A DNA stretch of 64,000 bases from Geosiphon pyriformis. Lineage: Eukaryota > Glomeromycota > Glomeromycetes > Archaeosporales > Geosiphonaceae. The position numbers and the translations under genes are program-made. How positions within the stretch are numbered: the stretch's first letter is position 1; each line of letters begins with the position of its first letter. Positions 35,940 through 47,639 of this stretch are shown one piece after another. Under the pieces are notes generated by a model that saw only the letters and a program-made list of their open reading frames with translations, did no database searches and was not told the origin of the DNA. The DNA lies in the NCBI GenBank assembly GCA_016748015.1, contig JAAOMT010000586.1:914534-978533 (forward strand), read 5' to 3'.

Positions 35940-37406
35940 ATTTGCATCTCCCAATTAATGAGATTTTTAGTATGCTCTGAAAAAAAGATTTTGGTCTAAC
36001 AATCTCTGTATTACATAAATTTTCTATAGCTGCTAGTGAATAATTCTTTCAACTGCCAACATATGGAAGTGGCCACACACAAATATAATCCACCAGCAGT
36101 CTTTTAGTAGACTATTCCCAATAATAATACTTGGAAATTCCTGGTATAGTTTTTATAAGCACTTTTTTTCTTTTGTTTTCTGCTTCTATTTGACCATGAT
36201 CTGGTTCTATATTCACAAAAGAGGTGTTGGCAATATTTTGACTGGCTTTTATGATGTTATTATTCTTCATAATATCAAATCCAATTTGTACATATTGTTT
36301 AATTGCATGAGCAATCTGGATAAAATTAGTATGAGTAAAGAAATAATATAATCTAGTTTTATATTTACTTATTGAGACATAATGTGAATCTATTATAGTT
36401 TTTGCTTTATCTGGTTTAAAAAACTACCAACCTAGCACTTGGATATTATACCATTTAAACTAATAACTTATGATAGCTATAAGCTGAGAATTGTGATAAT
36501 AAAAACTATTTTCAGAAAGTATGTAAATCCATTTTGGTTTTTTTCATATTGTTTCAAATACAGCTTCAAATAATAAAGCTGTAAACCAAGCATTTTGCTT
36601 GGTATCCATACTCCAGTGGTCATAAGCTCTAACAAACAATTTATTTTCATCAGGCTTTTTTATAAACACAAGAATTATATACAAGATCTATCCTTGTTTG
36701 CCAAAAAATGCTTCTTTGGTTTTTCTGGCTGATTGAGATAATACTCACATTTTATAATCTGCTATGATTATAGCACCATTTTTATCCAACTGATTCAATG
36801 CAGCTTTAAATTGTGCATTTAGATAAATTTTTTTTGCTTGATGTGCAAGAAAATATTGAAATCTATCTCTAATTTCCACATACTATGAAATTCATCTAAG
36901 CTAACATAAGATTTTATGAATTTAAACAATTCAAAATGTTTTTGGCACTCTTGACAACTTAAGGAATATGATTTATCACATTCTCCAAAAGCATATAACA
37001 AGCAATGATTGATACAATTATTATGTGATATTATACTATTAGCATTAATTATCAATTTATTTTCATAAGTTTGTTTCATATGTTGATGTAGCTTTTTAAT
37101 ATGTGACAAAATATTATTCTAAAAATTTAGGTAAGTAAATAGTATTAATTATAAAACACAATATATATTAATCCCAATTTTTTTGTTAGTAAAGATTCTA
37201 CATGCCAGTCTTTTCAAATCTGAAAATGCTTCATAACTATAATTATTGCATGTTTGATACAAGCCACCCAGATTTTCACAATAACAAATATGTGTATTAT
37301 TAGCCAATTGTCCCATAAATAAAGTTTTTTTTATTCTGTTTGAGTAAGTTTTAGAAAATTTTTCCCATAAAGCTTTTTTTTGGTCTTTCATATACAAAAC
37401 AGACAA
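35940..37406 (-). pseudogene. Broken DDE-transposase-like gene
   Basis: Read on the minus strand from 37406: a Cys-rich N-terminal part (CENLGGLYQTC), then HCLLYAFGECDKSYSLSCQECQKHFELF (two CX2-type pairs). The core blocks are AIIIADYKM, KEAFFGKQGW, VRAYDHWSMDTKQNAWFTA, KWIYILSENSFYYHNSQL and KAKTIIDSHYVSI. The order ADYKM ... S-D-N ... HYHN looks like a DDE/RNase H-fold transposase, with the second acid seen as SEN. At least five stops break the frame. Similar ORFs are, to my knowledge, abundant as uncharacterised genes in Rhizophagus, so it may be a transposon-derived multigene family. I saw no terminal inverted repeats. Confidence 0.55.
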
Positions 37407-38640
37407 ATTTAATTTTGAGTTTACTTAATTATAATTAAATTAATACAATTTGCTAAGCTTAAAATTAAAATAATTACTTTTTTAAAAATATTTATTGAGA
37501 TTTTTTTAAAATAAAATTTTTTAAGTTATATAAAATTTATTGGCATTTTTTTTGTAAATTAAAAAAAAATTATTGGTTTTTATAATTATTTTTTAGTCGT
37601 ATAGTTTTTAAGATTAATAAATTAATCTTTTAATTTTATAAAATATATTGTTTTATTTCTTATTTTCTTAATTTTGTTTAATAATTAAAATATAAAATTG
37701 TTATTTTTGGTTTATAAAAAAACTTAAATATTATAATTATAAAAACTAATATTTTGAAAAACTATTATATTTTGATAAAAAATCTTTAAATATTAATATT
37801 GTTTTAAATATTTAAATTTAAATATGTAATATAATATAATATTAATATAATATTATATGTTATTTAACTTTAAAATAATATTATATGTTATTTAACTTTA
37901 ATATTAAACAAATATTATAATATTATTATGTTTTTATTTAGTATTATATTAATATTACAAGACTATTTTTAGTGTTTAAATTATTAATATTTTTTATGTA
38001 ATTATATATTTTTTAAATTATTAAGATATATAAATATAAATATATATTTTTTTAGTTCTATTATTTTATAATAAAAATATTATATTGCTATTATTTAATT
38101 TTAGTTTACATTATCTACAAAATTCAAATTAAGGCATTTTTGTTTTTTCTTATTTTTAATTTATTAAAAATATATATATATATATTATAAAATAAATAAT
38201 AAAAGAATTATACTTAATAAAGCATTTGAGATTTTAAAAATAATAAAAAACACATTTTATTTTATTTTCATTATTTAATATAATTATTTCAAAAATTAAT
38301 TAATGATTTTTTTATTATATTAAATAAAACTCAAATTAGATATGTTCAAAAAAAACAGACAATTTAAAATAGTTTCTGAAATACATTATTAATACATTAT
38401 TAATACTTTTTATACATTTATCGAAAAAAAACACATTATTTACATCAGTTGACATTTTTATTAATGAAACTCAAAACAACACATCTCACTTTTAAAACAA
38501 TTATATAAAGAATTCAATACAGTAGCTGAACCAACCTAAATTACAACTAATACATAAAAGCTTTAATTAACATAAATTATTTGTGGATTTATAAATTTTT
38601 ATTGATTTATAGTGTATCTTTTAAGCAAAAACTCGAGATA
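37407..38640. other. Very AT-rich stretch without recognised gene
   Basis: There is no coding signal. It holds a tandem duplication at 37847-37900 and TA microsatellite sequence near 38170-38186. It ends in the promoter region of the cytochrome oxidase gene. Confidence 0.6.
37847..37900. repeat. Direct tandem duplication of about 26 bp
   Basis: Two copies of a unit containing ATATTATATGTTATTTAACT lie head to tail in AT-only surroundings. Confidence 0.6.
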
Positions 38641-38740
38641 TCATACCGATCTGCAGGTTTTATGAGATCTAACTGACTATAAAATAAAAGGTTTTAACTT
38701 TTTTTAGGGAAATTTCTCTCGCGTCCTTGCCACCTTTGCA

Positions 38741-39399
38741 ATGCTGCGTTTTCCCAGTCGTATAAGTCAAAGCGTGTTTAGAAACATTTCAGTCAGAAGT
38801 GCCTCTACAGCTTCTGTTCCTTCGATTGACAACCTTGAGACGCGCTGGAAAAGTTTGTCGAGTCAGGAACAACAGACCCTCACGAAAGAGCTCGAAGAAC
38901 TTCAGAAACAAGATTGGCATCAACTGTCGGTTGACCAGAAAAAAGCTGGTAGACTAGAAACCCCTAATTAAATTCAATAATGAATTGCAGATACAGGACC
39001 TACTTCAAACCTTCTTCTTTTCATTAGCGTATTATGTTGCCTTTGGTCCGCATGGACCAAGAAAGCCGCTACATGGATCAAATCACGGCATCAAAGTGTC
39101 TATCGGGGTAATTGGGTGTCTTCTTGCTGGTGTTGGACTATTCTATTATATCGAGTCACTTGGTATGTTTTTGGGAATTTTAATTATGAAAAATTTGTTG
39201 TAGACAATTAAGCTGCTCTATATTAACAATATTATATGTAATCTTTATTGGAATTCAAGTACCCGAAAAACCACGTACATTGACCAGAGAGTGGGAGGAA
39301 GCTACTAACGAAAGGCTGCGTCAAGAGAAAGTTAATCCAATTAGCGGTATTTCCTCTGAGGACTATAGTGGAAAAGGCTATGTTGTTTCCTCGAAATGA
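38741..39399 (+). CDS. COX5: Cytochrome c oxidase subunit 5 (COX IV family)
   Basis: Exons: 38741-38948, 39028-39162, 39260-39399, giving 483 nt and 160 residues. The N-terminus (MLRFPSRISQSVFRN) is Arg/Ser-rich and amphipathic, a mitochondrial presequence. The matrix domain has W-x-SLSSQEQ and the family block KKAAYYVAFGPHGPR. One membrane span (SIGVIGCLLAGVGLFYYIE, around residues 95-115) is followed by the intermembrane-space tail RTLTREWEEATNERLRQEK. Subunit 5/IV is a nuclear-encoded regulatory subunit of respiratory complex IV in the inner membrane. Length fits fungal Cox5. Its 3' end faces the EMW1-like gene, 528 bp between the stops. Confidence 0.93.
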
Positions 39400-39927
39400 C
39401 CCGCTAAGCAACTTGAAACTTGATAATTATTTGACTGTGCAATATTTGATTGGTTAAATATTTACTTCGCATCAATAGTCAAATGGTTGAATCCGCCTTA
39501 GGACAATTTAGGATTGTCTAGTAGAATGGACATGTTGTAATAATATTATAATTATAATTTTTGAGGAGAATCAGTATTTTTAGTGCTTCTGTGCATTACA
39601 TGAACTAACCGCTAGCCGTCTTATAATAGAATTTAAATAGTAGTTTTGCTCGAATTTCGATCCTTTAACATCACGAATATAAGTATCATACCTTTCTAAT
39701 TTTCCATAAACGGGTACAACAATCATTGAGCAAATTTTTTTGATTGAATCGGTAAACATACCTGATTCATGAAACAGACTATTTCTCTTAAGATGGTGTA
39801 AATAAGCTTACAGTGATGTGATGCAATGAAAATATGCATTTTTTATTTATAGAAATTTTAGGTTTAACAGGATAAACACCTGAAAAGTCATCTAAAATAT
39901 ACAGTTCACTCATAAATTAACTAACCT
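39400..39927. other. Convergent intergenic region COX5 / EMW1-like
   Basis: This is the 3' flank of two convergent genes. No open frame or structural element was recognised. Confidence 0.5.
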
Positions 39928-42555
39928 TTATATACTCAGATCTTTTAAAGCTTTTTTGAGTTTATCATGCATTTCACTACCCTCAAAAGAGTTCTTCGTC
40001 CGACCGATCAAGGTTCTAAGCAAGGATTTTGCTTGATATCGCCAATCTTTACATACCAACTCTTCAATGGTGTTTCCCATGCTCTTGATTTCTGTAGCAT
40101 TTGTTGCTGCCGCCGATTGTTGATCTACTGGTTTGATTACTTTCAACTCGCCCAAATTCTGGTAAGTTTCAACAACTTCTAGTGCTGCTGTGGCTGCTTG
40201 ATCAAAAACCTCAGCAGACGTTTCTAAACGTGGATCGTGCAAGAAACATCGATAAGCTTTTAAAAGAGCCTCCAAAGTGAGATCATATCTTTTCTGGGAG
40301 AACCAAAAGTTCCCGCAGATGCGCCAGATTTTAGGGTTGTTAGTAACACGCGAAGTAATCCCCTCAAAGAGCAGCCGTTCAACTTTGGGCACGAGAAATT
40401 TAACATTGTTTTTATCAGCATCAAGAATTCCTTGGGTTACCGAATTCACAATAATTTCTAGAACCTCAATATCAACACACTTTTCTTTCTCTTTTTGCCA
40501 TAATAAGTCTACTACACGTTGCATAGCACGTATGGCTTCTGAAAATTCACCTATATCAATGGCGGTATACATATAGTTGGTCCATACCTTCCAATTATCG
40601 TAATTTTGTTTTAATGCTTGTTGGAAAGCATTAAAAGCGTCCATTTTACGATCTTGTTTTAAAAAGATCGATGCAAGATTGTTCCATGCCTCGGAATTTT
40701 CTGAATCAATAGTAATAACTCGCAGGAAGGCATTTATAGCTATATCCCAATCATCAATACGCATTGCAGCACAACCTTGAATAAACCAGGAGTTTTCAAA
40801 CAACGGATTTATTTGGAGGGCCTTTTTATAACAATCAATCGATTTTTGATATTGTTGCTGTTGAAACCAATGACTGCCGAGGGACCGCATAGCTCGCGCA
40901 AAACGATAATTAGAGATTTCCCATGCATATTCCCAGTGCTTTGGATCTTTTTCAATATCACCTAAAATACAATAAAGCTTGGGCGATTTAGGCGTGATCT
41001 TGAGACGTTCATGTATTATACCCTTAGCCTTTTCTTCTTTTCCTAACATGACATAACAATGAATCACTTCTTCCCACATTTCTAAGCGTTCAAATATCTC
41101 CAGGGCTGAACGGACCACTCCAAGAGACATAAAGCGTTCACCTAGCTCTTTTTCCATGTCCCATTTAGATGGTAAAAGAATTTGATAAAAGTATTCAATT
41201 CTTTCATGTGCACTAGAAATCTCAAGTGGAAACTGATCTACTAATGCTTGCAATTGAAGAGCAGATCGTTCTACAGTACGTGACTTTTCTTTTTCTAATC
41301 GTGATCTTAGCAATAGAGCCATCGTATGTACCATCCAGTTGTTTGGATTTTCGAGAACACGAGAGACATAAGGAATCATTTGTTCAGTGGTGATACCATG
41401 AGCTGGATTTGTATTTTTTATATTTAAACAAAAAGCTAGAAGAATACATTGATCAATTATTTTTAGATTACTCTGGTTTTCTGGATTGGTTTCGATTTCA
41501 TCGGCTTCATATTCGTTCTCCATGGTTTCATTGATCTGGCTATACTTTCGAAATTTTATTTTTTCAAGAAGCGTGTCATCATCAAGAGGTAAATTATCAG
41601 GAAGCTTATTTGGTCTGCTTTCCTCAGGTTGGATATTGTTATTGGAATGGCTGCTAGCAACAAGCAAAAGTTGAGAGACATCAAAGGTTTGAAACCTTGT
41701 GCGTCTGCCTAAAGCACCTGTTATCTTCCATTTTAAGCCACTTGCTCGTTGCGCTTTGACAAAATGATCAAGAGCTAAGGCGTCTTGATTATAATAATGA
41801 TAAATAAATCCACATTCAATATGATAACGAACGTGGACTAATGCAATCTCCTCAGAAAAATCGGGGAGTGAAGTCTCAAGCGATCCAATGCATTCGATGA
41901 TAGGGCGTCGTAAAGACGCCGCGTTATTATCTAAAATTCGTTGTTGCAAAAATAATGCTCTCATCGCCCACCAGTTTTTAGTCTTTAAATCCTTCAACAA
42001 AGAAATATTATCTACAAGAATAGTACGAGCAATCAACAAAAAAAGTGCATTTGGTGTCAAGTGATAAGCCTGTTCTCCATCTGCCTCTAAAGAATCTATA
42101 GCCCTCTTGTTTAGTTCAATACTTCCGATTCTCATATATTTGGGCAAAATATCCTGTGGTTCTAATTCAAAGACTGGTCCAGTCCATCCGGTTTGAACAA
42201 AAGCATTGATAAAGCTAACAGCGATGCAAAGTACCTGAAGCTGTTTGACCAAAGGGTGCTCATGATTAAACTCTTCTATCTCCTGAAAATAAAGTTGAAG
42301 TTGTCGAGAGATATAGGTAGAAATCTCAATGGTTTGAGATGACTCTTCTGCTGCTTCCCTAGCCAACACAGTTGTTTCCGAACTCAAATCACTTCCAAGT
42401 AGTAAGCGGACAGTATTTGAAGTTAGGACATTTTCGTATTGGCCATCAATCAATTTAGAAACAAGTGTGGCAACATTAAGGTGGGCTTCTTCTTTTACTG
42501 GTTTACCCGAAATTAGGGACCATTCGAGCTTTTCAATTTTTGCTTCGAGCGACAT
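39928..42555 (-). CDS. EMW1: TPR protein of the TTC27/EMW1 family
   Basis: One uninterrupted frame of 875 codons, a typical length for TTC27 (about 840) and yeast Emw1 (about 900). The N-terminal half is alpha-helical with a block on the RRPIIECIGSLETSLPDF pattern. The C-terminal half holds tandem tetratricopeptide repeats (about residues 555-700), for example YQKSIDCYKKALQINPLFE, WDIAINAFLRVITIDSENS and AFNAFQQALKQN. The yeast protein is essential and linked to cell-wall integrity and Rho1 signalling. The human homologue has been tied to pre-rRNA processing. The exact role here is inferred. It is intronless, whereas the other host genes except the Sfi1-like one have 2-16 exons. Confidence 0.85.
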   Translation of the reverse strand: MSLEAKIEKLEWSLISGKPVKEEAHLNVATLVSKLIDGQYENVLTSNTVRLLLGSDLSSETTVLAREAAEESSQTIEISTYISRQLQLYFQEIEEFNHEHPLVKQLQVLCIAVSFINAFVQTGWTGPVFELEPQDILPKYMRIGSIELNKRAIDSLEADGEQAYHLTPNALFLLIARTILVDNISLLKDLKTKNWWAMRALFLQQRILDNNAASLRRPIIECIGSLETSLPDFSEEIALVHVRYHIECGFIYHYYNQDALALDHFVKAQRASGLKWKITGALGRRTRFQTFDVSQLLLVASSHSNNNIQPEESRPNKLPDNLPLDDDTLLEKIKFRKYSQINETMENEYEADEIETNPENQSNLKIIDQCILLAFCLNIKNTNPAHGITTEQMIPYVSRVLENPNNWMVHTMALLLRSRLEKEKSRTVERSALQLQALVDQFPLEISSAHERIEYFYQILLPSKWDMEKELGERFMSLGVVRSALEIFERLEMWEEVIHCYVMLGKEEKAKGIIHERLKITPKSPKLYCILGDIEKDPKHWEYAWEISNYRFARAMRSLGSHWFQQQQYQKSIDCYKKALQINPLFENSWFIQGCAAMRIDDWDIAINAFLRVITIDSENSEAWNNLASIFLKQDRKMDAFNAFQQALKQNYDNWKVWTNYMYTAIDIGEFSEAIRAMQRVVDLLWQKEKEKCVDIEVLEIIVNSVTQGILDADKNNVKFLVPKVERLLFEGITSRVTNNPKIWRICGNFWFSQKRYDLTLEALLKAYRCFLHDPRLETSAEVFDQAATAALEVVETYQNLGELKVIKPVDQQSAAATNATEIKSMGNTIEELVCKDWRYQAKSLLRTLIGRTKNSFEGSEMHDKLKKALKDLSI

Positions 42556-42858
42556 TTAATTCACGAAATTTTTAGTGAGCCCAAATGTGATTTGCCGATC
42601 CCAATTCTTTATAGACAAATCATGTAAATAAAATTTAAATATTCACATTTATTTAGCATTACAACGTTTTTCAAAGTTCTCCAAAAATTAGTCATTCATA
42701 GGCGGTATGGATCAAGATTTAATTTATTACGATTTCCAATATTCAGTCTAGTACCATTTTTCATTTGCCATTCAAAGACCTTAGGAAATGAATGAAGTCA
42801 AGTCAGATTTCTCTAATCGTGATTCTAAGATGGAGAAATTATACTCCCCACGTTAACC

Positions 42859-43695
42859 TTATATCAACCTCTTGTAGGTCAAATCATGAGGAGACCAGTT
42901 TGTGCGATATTGATTCATGGCAGCACGATGAATCCCCCTGGTCTTTGCAAATTCTTTGTATTTCCACTCCCACCACTTCGCCAATTTTTGCATCTCATTC
43001 TCAGTTTTCTTATCATATTTGTTGATATACTTCTCCAACTCGGTTTCCTCTTCCCTTTCATCTTCACCTTTCCCTTCACCGACCACCTCGATATACTTCA
43101 ATTCGTTATCAGGCGTCTGACGATATAAAAAAACTTGGTCAGGTTCATCGCTGAACCTAAAGTTCAGGCTCTCCGCATTCCGGAAGCGTAATTTGTCAGC
43201 CCTCCTGAGGACACCCCAAGGTGATAAATTCTCTTCGTTGGCACTGAATTTGATGTATCTCATGCGCTTGATTCTTTTTTGACGCCTTTTCTTTTCAGCA
43301 GCCTCGAGCCACTGTAAGAAGTGTTTCCTAACTAATCTCTTCTTGCGTTTTTTTTGAAATTCGAGAATGAGCTTATTAGAATTTTTAATCTCTTCGACCT
43401 TTGCCCTCCATTTATTAAAGTATTTTCGTTGGAGGTGGTATCTAGTCGCAAGGTCAGGGTATGAACCAGGAATTATAGGCCACTTGGGGGCTTGTTGCTG
43501 TAGATGGATAACATATTTGTCCTCTTCCTCAACGCTGAGTAAAGAGCTTTTTGAACAAAGAGTTTTAATTCCACTCAATAAGTTGCTAAAATGAGTTATA
43601 ACAGCAGTCTTAACTACTTTAGCTGGCCTTTTGAAAGGATCGAAACGGGTGCTTTTAAAGGTACCAGGAGTGCTTTCGCTACGGACAGGGGGCAT
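42859..43695 (-). CDS. Basic protein with two Sfi1-like repeats, function unknown
   Basis: A single-exon frame of 278 codons. I do not recognise a family over the full length. Two segments, KYFNKWRAK (W96) and KHFLQWLEA (W129), are exactly 33 residues apart in a Lys/Arg-rich helix. That matches the spacing of Sfi1-type centrin-binding repeats. An acidic stretch (GEGKGEDEREEETELEKY) and a Trp-rich C-terminus (KLAKWWEWKYKEF) follow. A role with centrin or calmodulin at the spindle pole is a guess. The frame is long for chance and is flanked by close genes on both sides. Its start codon is 195 bp from the SF3A2 start on the opposite strand. Confidence 0.65.
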   Translation of the reverse strand: MPPVRSESTPGTFKSTRFDPFKRPAKVVKTAVITHFSNLLSGIKTLCSKSSLLSVEEEDKYVIHLQQQAPKWPIIPGSYPDLATRYHLQRKYFNKWRAKVEEIKNSNKLILEFQKKRKKRLVRKHFLQWLEAAEKKRRQKRIKRMRYIKFSANEENLSPWGVLRRADKLRFRNAESLNFRFSDEPDQVFLYRQTPDNELKYIEVVGEGKGEDEREEETELEKYINKYDKKTENEMQKLAKWWEWKYKEFAKTRGIHRAAMNQYRTNWSPHDLTYKRLI

Positions 43696-43890
43696 CGTGA
43701 GGCTATGAACTTCTTTGCTTCGAGTTTCCTAGCTTGAATTTTTTATTTCAAAGATCGACCGGGCGGAATGTTATGATTTATCGATCGCTGATCATTATCT
43801 GTTATTGTCATGATGTATATATATATATACGCAGGACTTTTTAGAGAACTTGACATTGTTTCCTGGAAGTAAAACAAGTAAAATTTCAAA
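43696..43890. promoter_or_regulatory. Bidirectional promoter region, Sfi1-like gene / SF3A2
   Basis: This is 195 bp between divergent start codons. TGTATATATATATATACG at about 43814-43831, roughly 60 bp before the SF3A2 ATG, is the only TATA-like element. Confidence 0.45.
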
Positions 43891-44755
43891 ATGGATTTTC
43901 AGAACAGAGTAGGTTAGTATTTATCGGCTTCTTTTTCGATTCAATGAAAGTTAATTTTCGCAGTTTATAGCCTTTTTCCTAATACATTAAATATTTTTAT
44001 GTAAAGGTTCTAAGGTAGGTAGTGGAGGGGTTGCTGGGTACTCTGAAACAAATGTTGATCGACGTGAACGTCTTCGTAAACTTGCGTTGGAGACTATTGA
44101 TCTGAACAAAGACCCATATTTTATGAAAAATCATTTGGGGTCTTATGAATGCAAATTATGTTTGACGTTGCACACAAATGAGGGTAGTTATCTTGCCCAC
44201 ACTCAAGGCAAAAAACACCAAACTAATTTGGCTCGAAGGGCGGCACGTGAAGCCAAAGAGAACAATAATATACAACCAGCGTTGCAAGCTGCTGCTAAAA
44301 TTCAAGTTAGAAAAAATATGGTAAAGATTGGTCGGCCTGGTTATAAAGTTACCAAAGTTCGTGATCCTATCACGCGACAGCTTGGTCTTTTGTTTCAAAT
44401 TCAATATCCAGAGATCGGAACAGATGTCATCCCTAGACACCGATTCATGTCTGCGTATGAACAGCGTATCGAGCCGCCCAACAAGGCTCATCAATATTTG
44501 TTGTTTGCTGCAGAGCCTTATGAAACTATTTCATTCAAAGTTCAAAGTAAAGAGGTGGATAAAGGTGAAGGAAAGTTTTTTACTCATTGGGACCCGGATT
44601 CAAAGCAATTTTCATTGCAATTCTTTTTCAAAAATGATCGCCCAAGCATTTATTCTGAAGGAGTCCCACCAGGTTTGGAACGTGCTCCCATCGCAAACCC
44701 GTTAAATCCTTACAATGCGCCAGTCATGCGAGGACCTACTTACGTACACGGTTAA
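43891..44755 (+). CDS. SF3A2: Splicing factor 3A subunit 2 (Prp11/SAP62)
   Basis: Exons: 43891-43912 and 44007-44755, giving 771 nt and 256 residues. The 22-nt first exon encodes MDFQNRV, and the junction restores the conserved RVGSKVGSGGVAG start. The matrin-type zinc finger is YECKLCLTLHTNEGSYLAHTQGKKH, followed by NLARRAAREAKE and the conserved core (VGRPGYKVTKV-like, RFMSAYEQR, FTHWDPDSKQFSLQFFFK). SF3A binds U2 snRNP and is needed for prespliceosome assembly in the nucleus. The length is that of fungal Prp11, without the proline-rich tail of animals. Confidence 0.95.
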
Positions 44756-44938
44756 GAATGATTCGAGTCATAGAATTATAGACAATAATAATCATGACAA
44801 GCAATTTGTCTAAACAAATTGGATTTTTAACTAATTTCTAAAAATATCCTCTTTGGACTAATCGGTTTGATTAAAGTATCCGCTATATAAATAAATTAAC
44901 CTAAAGGAAAATGCCCAACAAAAAAAAAACTTAAAAGC

Positions 44939-46487
44939 TCATAGCACATATGGAACTATATTTTGACTTTTTATCTTTAGCATTATACTGGCACCATAAT
45001 GATCTAATAGAATATTAGATATTTTAATAACAGCTCATAATTCATAATTTGAAAATTTAAATAGCCTACCTGATAACTGTGTAAACGGGAGTTCTTGTTT
45101 ATCTTCTGAGGAATTAGTAAAAAATTTCTCAATCTTCGTTTGTTCTAAATCTACGTTTATTAGCCTCTTGTTTAAGATAAGATTATCGTCGTCAGTTTTC
45201 TCATCAATCAAGAGGATATAATCTAAACTAGCCGTGGTCTTCCAATCACTTTTGCTAGTCAAGACAGTCTCACGGGGTTGAACATGGCCTTTTTCATCAG
45301 TAAACACATCTCCAAATGTTACTGGATGAAAATTATATCGTTGCCACAAGAGATCATGGACATTTATAATTGTGGGTGCCGTATAACGCATATCGTCTGA
45401 TGCATTAAGTTTCGGATTGGCCAGAGGCGCTTCAATTCCTTCCCCACAAAGGATTTTTATCATGCATTTGTATTCTGTACTGTCTCCTTTCACCACTTCC
45501 GGATTTGAAGGATCGAATTGTGGGCGTCCATTGACATTGAGATCTCCCATCAAAATTATAAGTTCTTCGGGTTTTCGACCTGAATGGATGGTACATTTAT
45601 CAATAAACTCTCGGAGCATGGCAAATTGTCGGTGACGAATTATTACCGATTGGTCATTTGGTGCGGGTGCTGAAGTATAAGATGCTTGTGTGTGTGTCAC
45701 AAAAATGTGAATGAAGTTCGTTTGAGTAATTCCCACCTTGGCATATAAGGCCCCTTTGTCTGAAAACCTTGATTAATTATATCAAATAAAATGAATTTAA
45801 TAAACAAAGAATAAATCCACTGAAACGTGGTGCAACATTCTCCTACAAATACCCAAACTACGTGATTCCTTTGGGCCATAAATCTATATTTGTTTATGGT
45901 AGGATAGAGTTTAAGCTGAATTGGAATCACCAGTTTGATAGGAAAAAAAGATGCAGAAAAACAAGGTGATGCCACAAAGAATTATAATAATCACCCGAAA
46001 ACAAATAGCAAAGAGTAAGAAATCTCTTTGATATTCTTGGACGCTAACTAACTTACCTATCAGAATAACAGCCAACCGGATAAACCATGTAATCACATTC
46101 ACGTAAAGGGAATTTACTCAATAGCACCAAACCACCATCGATACTTCCACTAAACAAACTTTTTGCAGGCGATGACCAGGAAAATTTAAAGCCAGCCTTG
46201 TAGGCAGCTTCTAACAACCTGTGCCGCCGACTGCTGCCAAATTGAAACATCTCTTGCAAACATATAATGTCGAACTTGGGAAGCACATGTTCTATAAAGT
46301 ACGCGAGCCGTGCTTCTTTGTGATCACTAGCATTGTTACGAATGAGTGGTGGTCGCATGAAAAAATTCACGGTTAGAATTCGGACTTTGTCTGCTACTGC
46401 ACCGTTTTCATTACTCTTTATAGAGTCAATGGAAATAGTGGAAACACAAGCCGAAGTTTCGTCCACATTCGTTACAAGTTCCAACAT
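44939..46487 (-). CDS. EEP-family phosphodiesterase, neutral sphingomyelinase-like
   Basis: Exons in coding order: 46487-46057, 45767-45070, 45003-44939, giving 1,194 nt and 397 residues. Catalytic residues of the endonuclease/exonuclease/phosphatase fold appear in order: Asn in TVNFFMRPP (N41), Glu in CLQEMF (E79), THTQASY, Asp and Asn in GDLNVNG, Asp in SLDYIL, and SDHYG at the start of exon 3. The last motif is what places exon 3, because stopping in exon 2 would lose the catalytic His. The closest match by motif is neutral sphingomyelinase / inositol phosphosphingolipid phospholipase C. I see no clear C-terminal membrane spans, so a soluble relative is possible. The substrate is inferred. 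The gene ends 183 bp from the SF3A2 stop. Confidence 0.78.
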
Positions 46488-46841
46488 TTACAGTCTGGGC
46501 ACGCTTGAAATTCGATAATTTGTTGTAGTAATTTTGAGCTGTGAATTCTAATACTGAAAGCTACACGCGAAACCTTAAAAATTTTGCTGTATATTTTAAA
46601 AAAATGCCAAGAAAGCTGGATCACAAGTTTCATTTAATGAATTCGTACTCCGATCAGCATAGGTACCGGGATTTGGACCGGGGGCATCTATTTGATTCGG
46701 TGAAGCTTGGGAACTTACCTACAATTTGTCTCTTCTCAAGAACCTCAAAAGGCTGAATCTGCTAGTAGCGCACCACTTTACCGCATTTATAACCTCCAAA
46801 AGAACCGTGTAACTTAACCTTGCGTTTTAAACCTTTAAAAT

Positions 46842-47639
<798 letters not shown>

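Noticed and set aside
33252-38640. Mitochondrial DNA insertion
   Set aside because: The AT content suggested it, but no rRNA, tRNA or respiratory gene blocks were seen, and a transposase-like gene is embedded.
39967-41674. Plus-strand ORFs opposite the EMW1-like gene
   Set aside because: All are short antisense frames within an 875-codon gene with recognisable TPR repeats.
45697-46102. ORFs between exons 1 and 2 of the EEP gene as coding
   Set aside because: They lie in the intron 45768-46056. Joining the flanking exons gives the conserved GALYAKV block, and including them adds unrelated residues.
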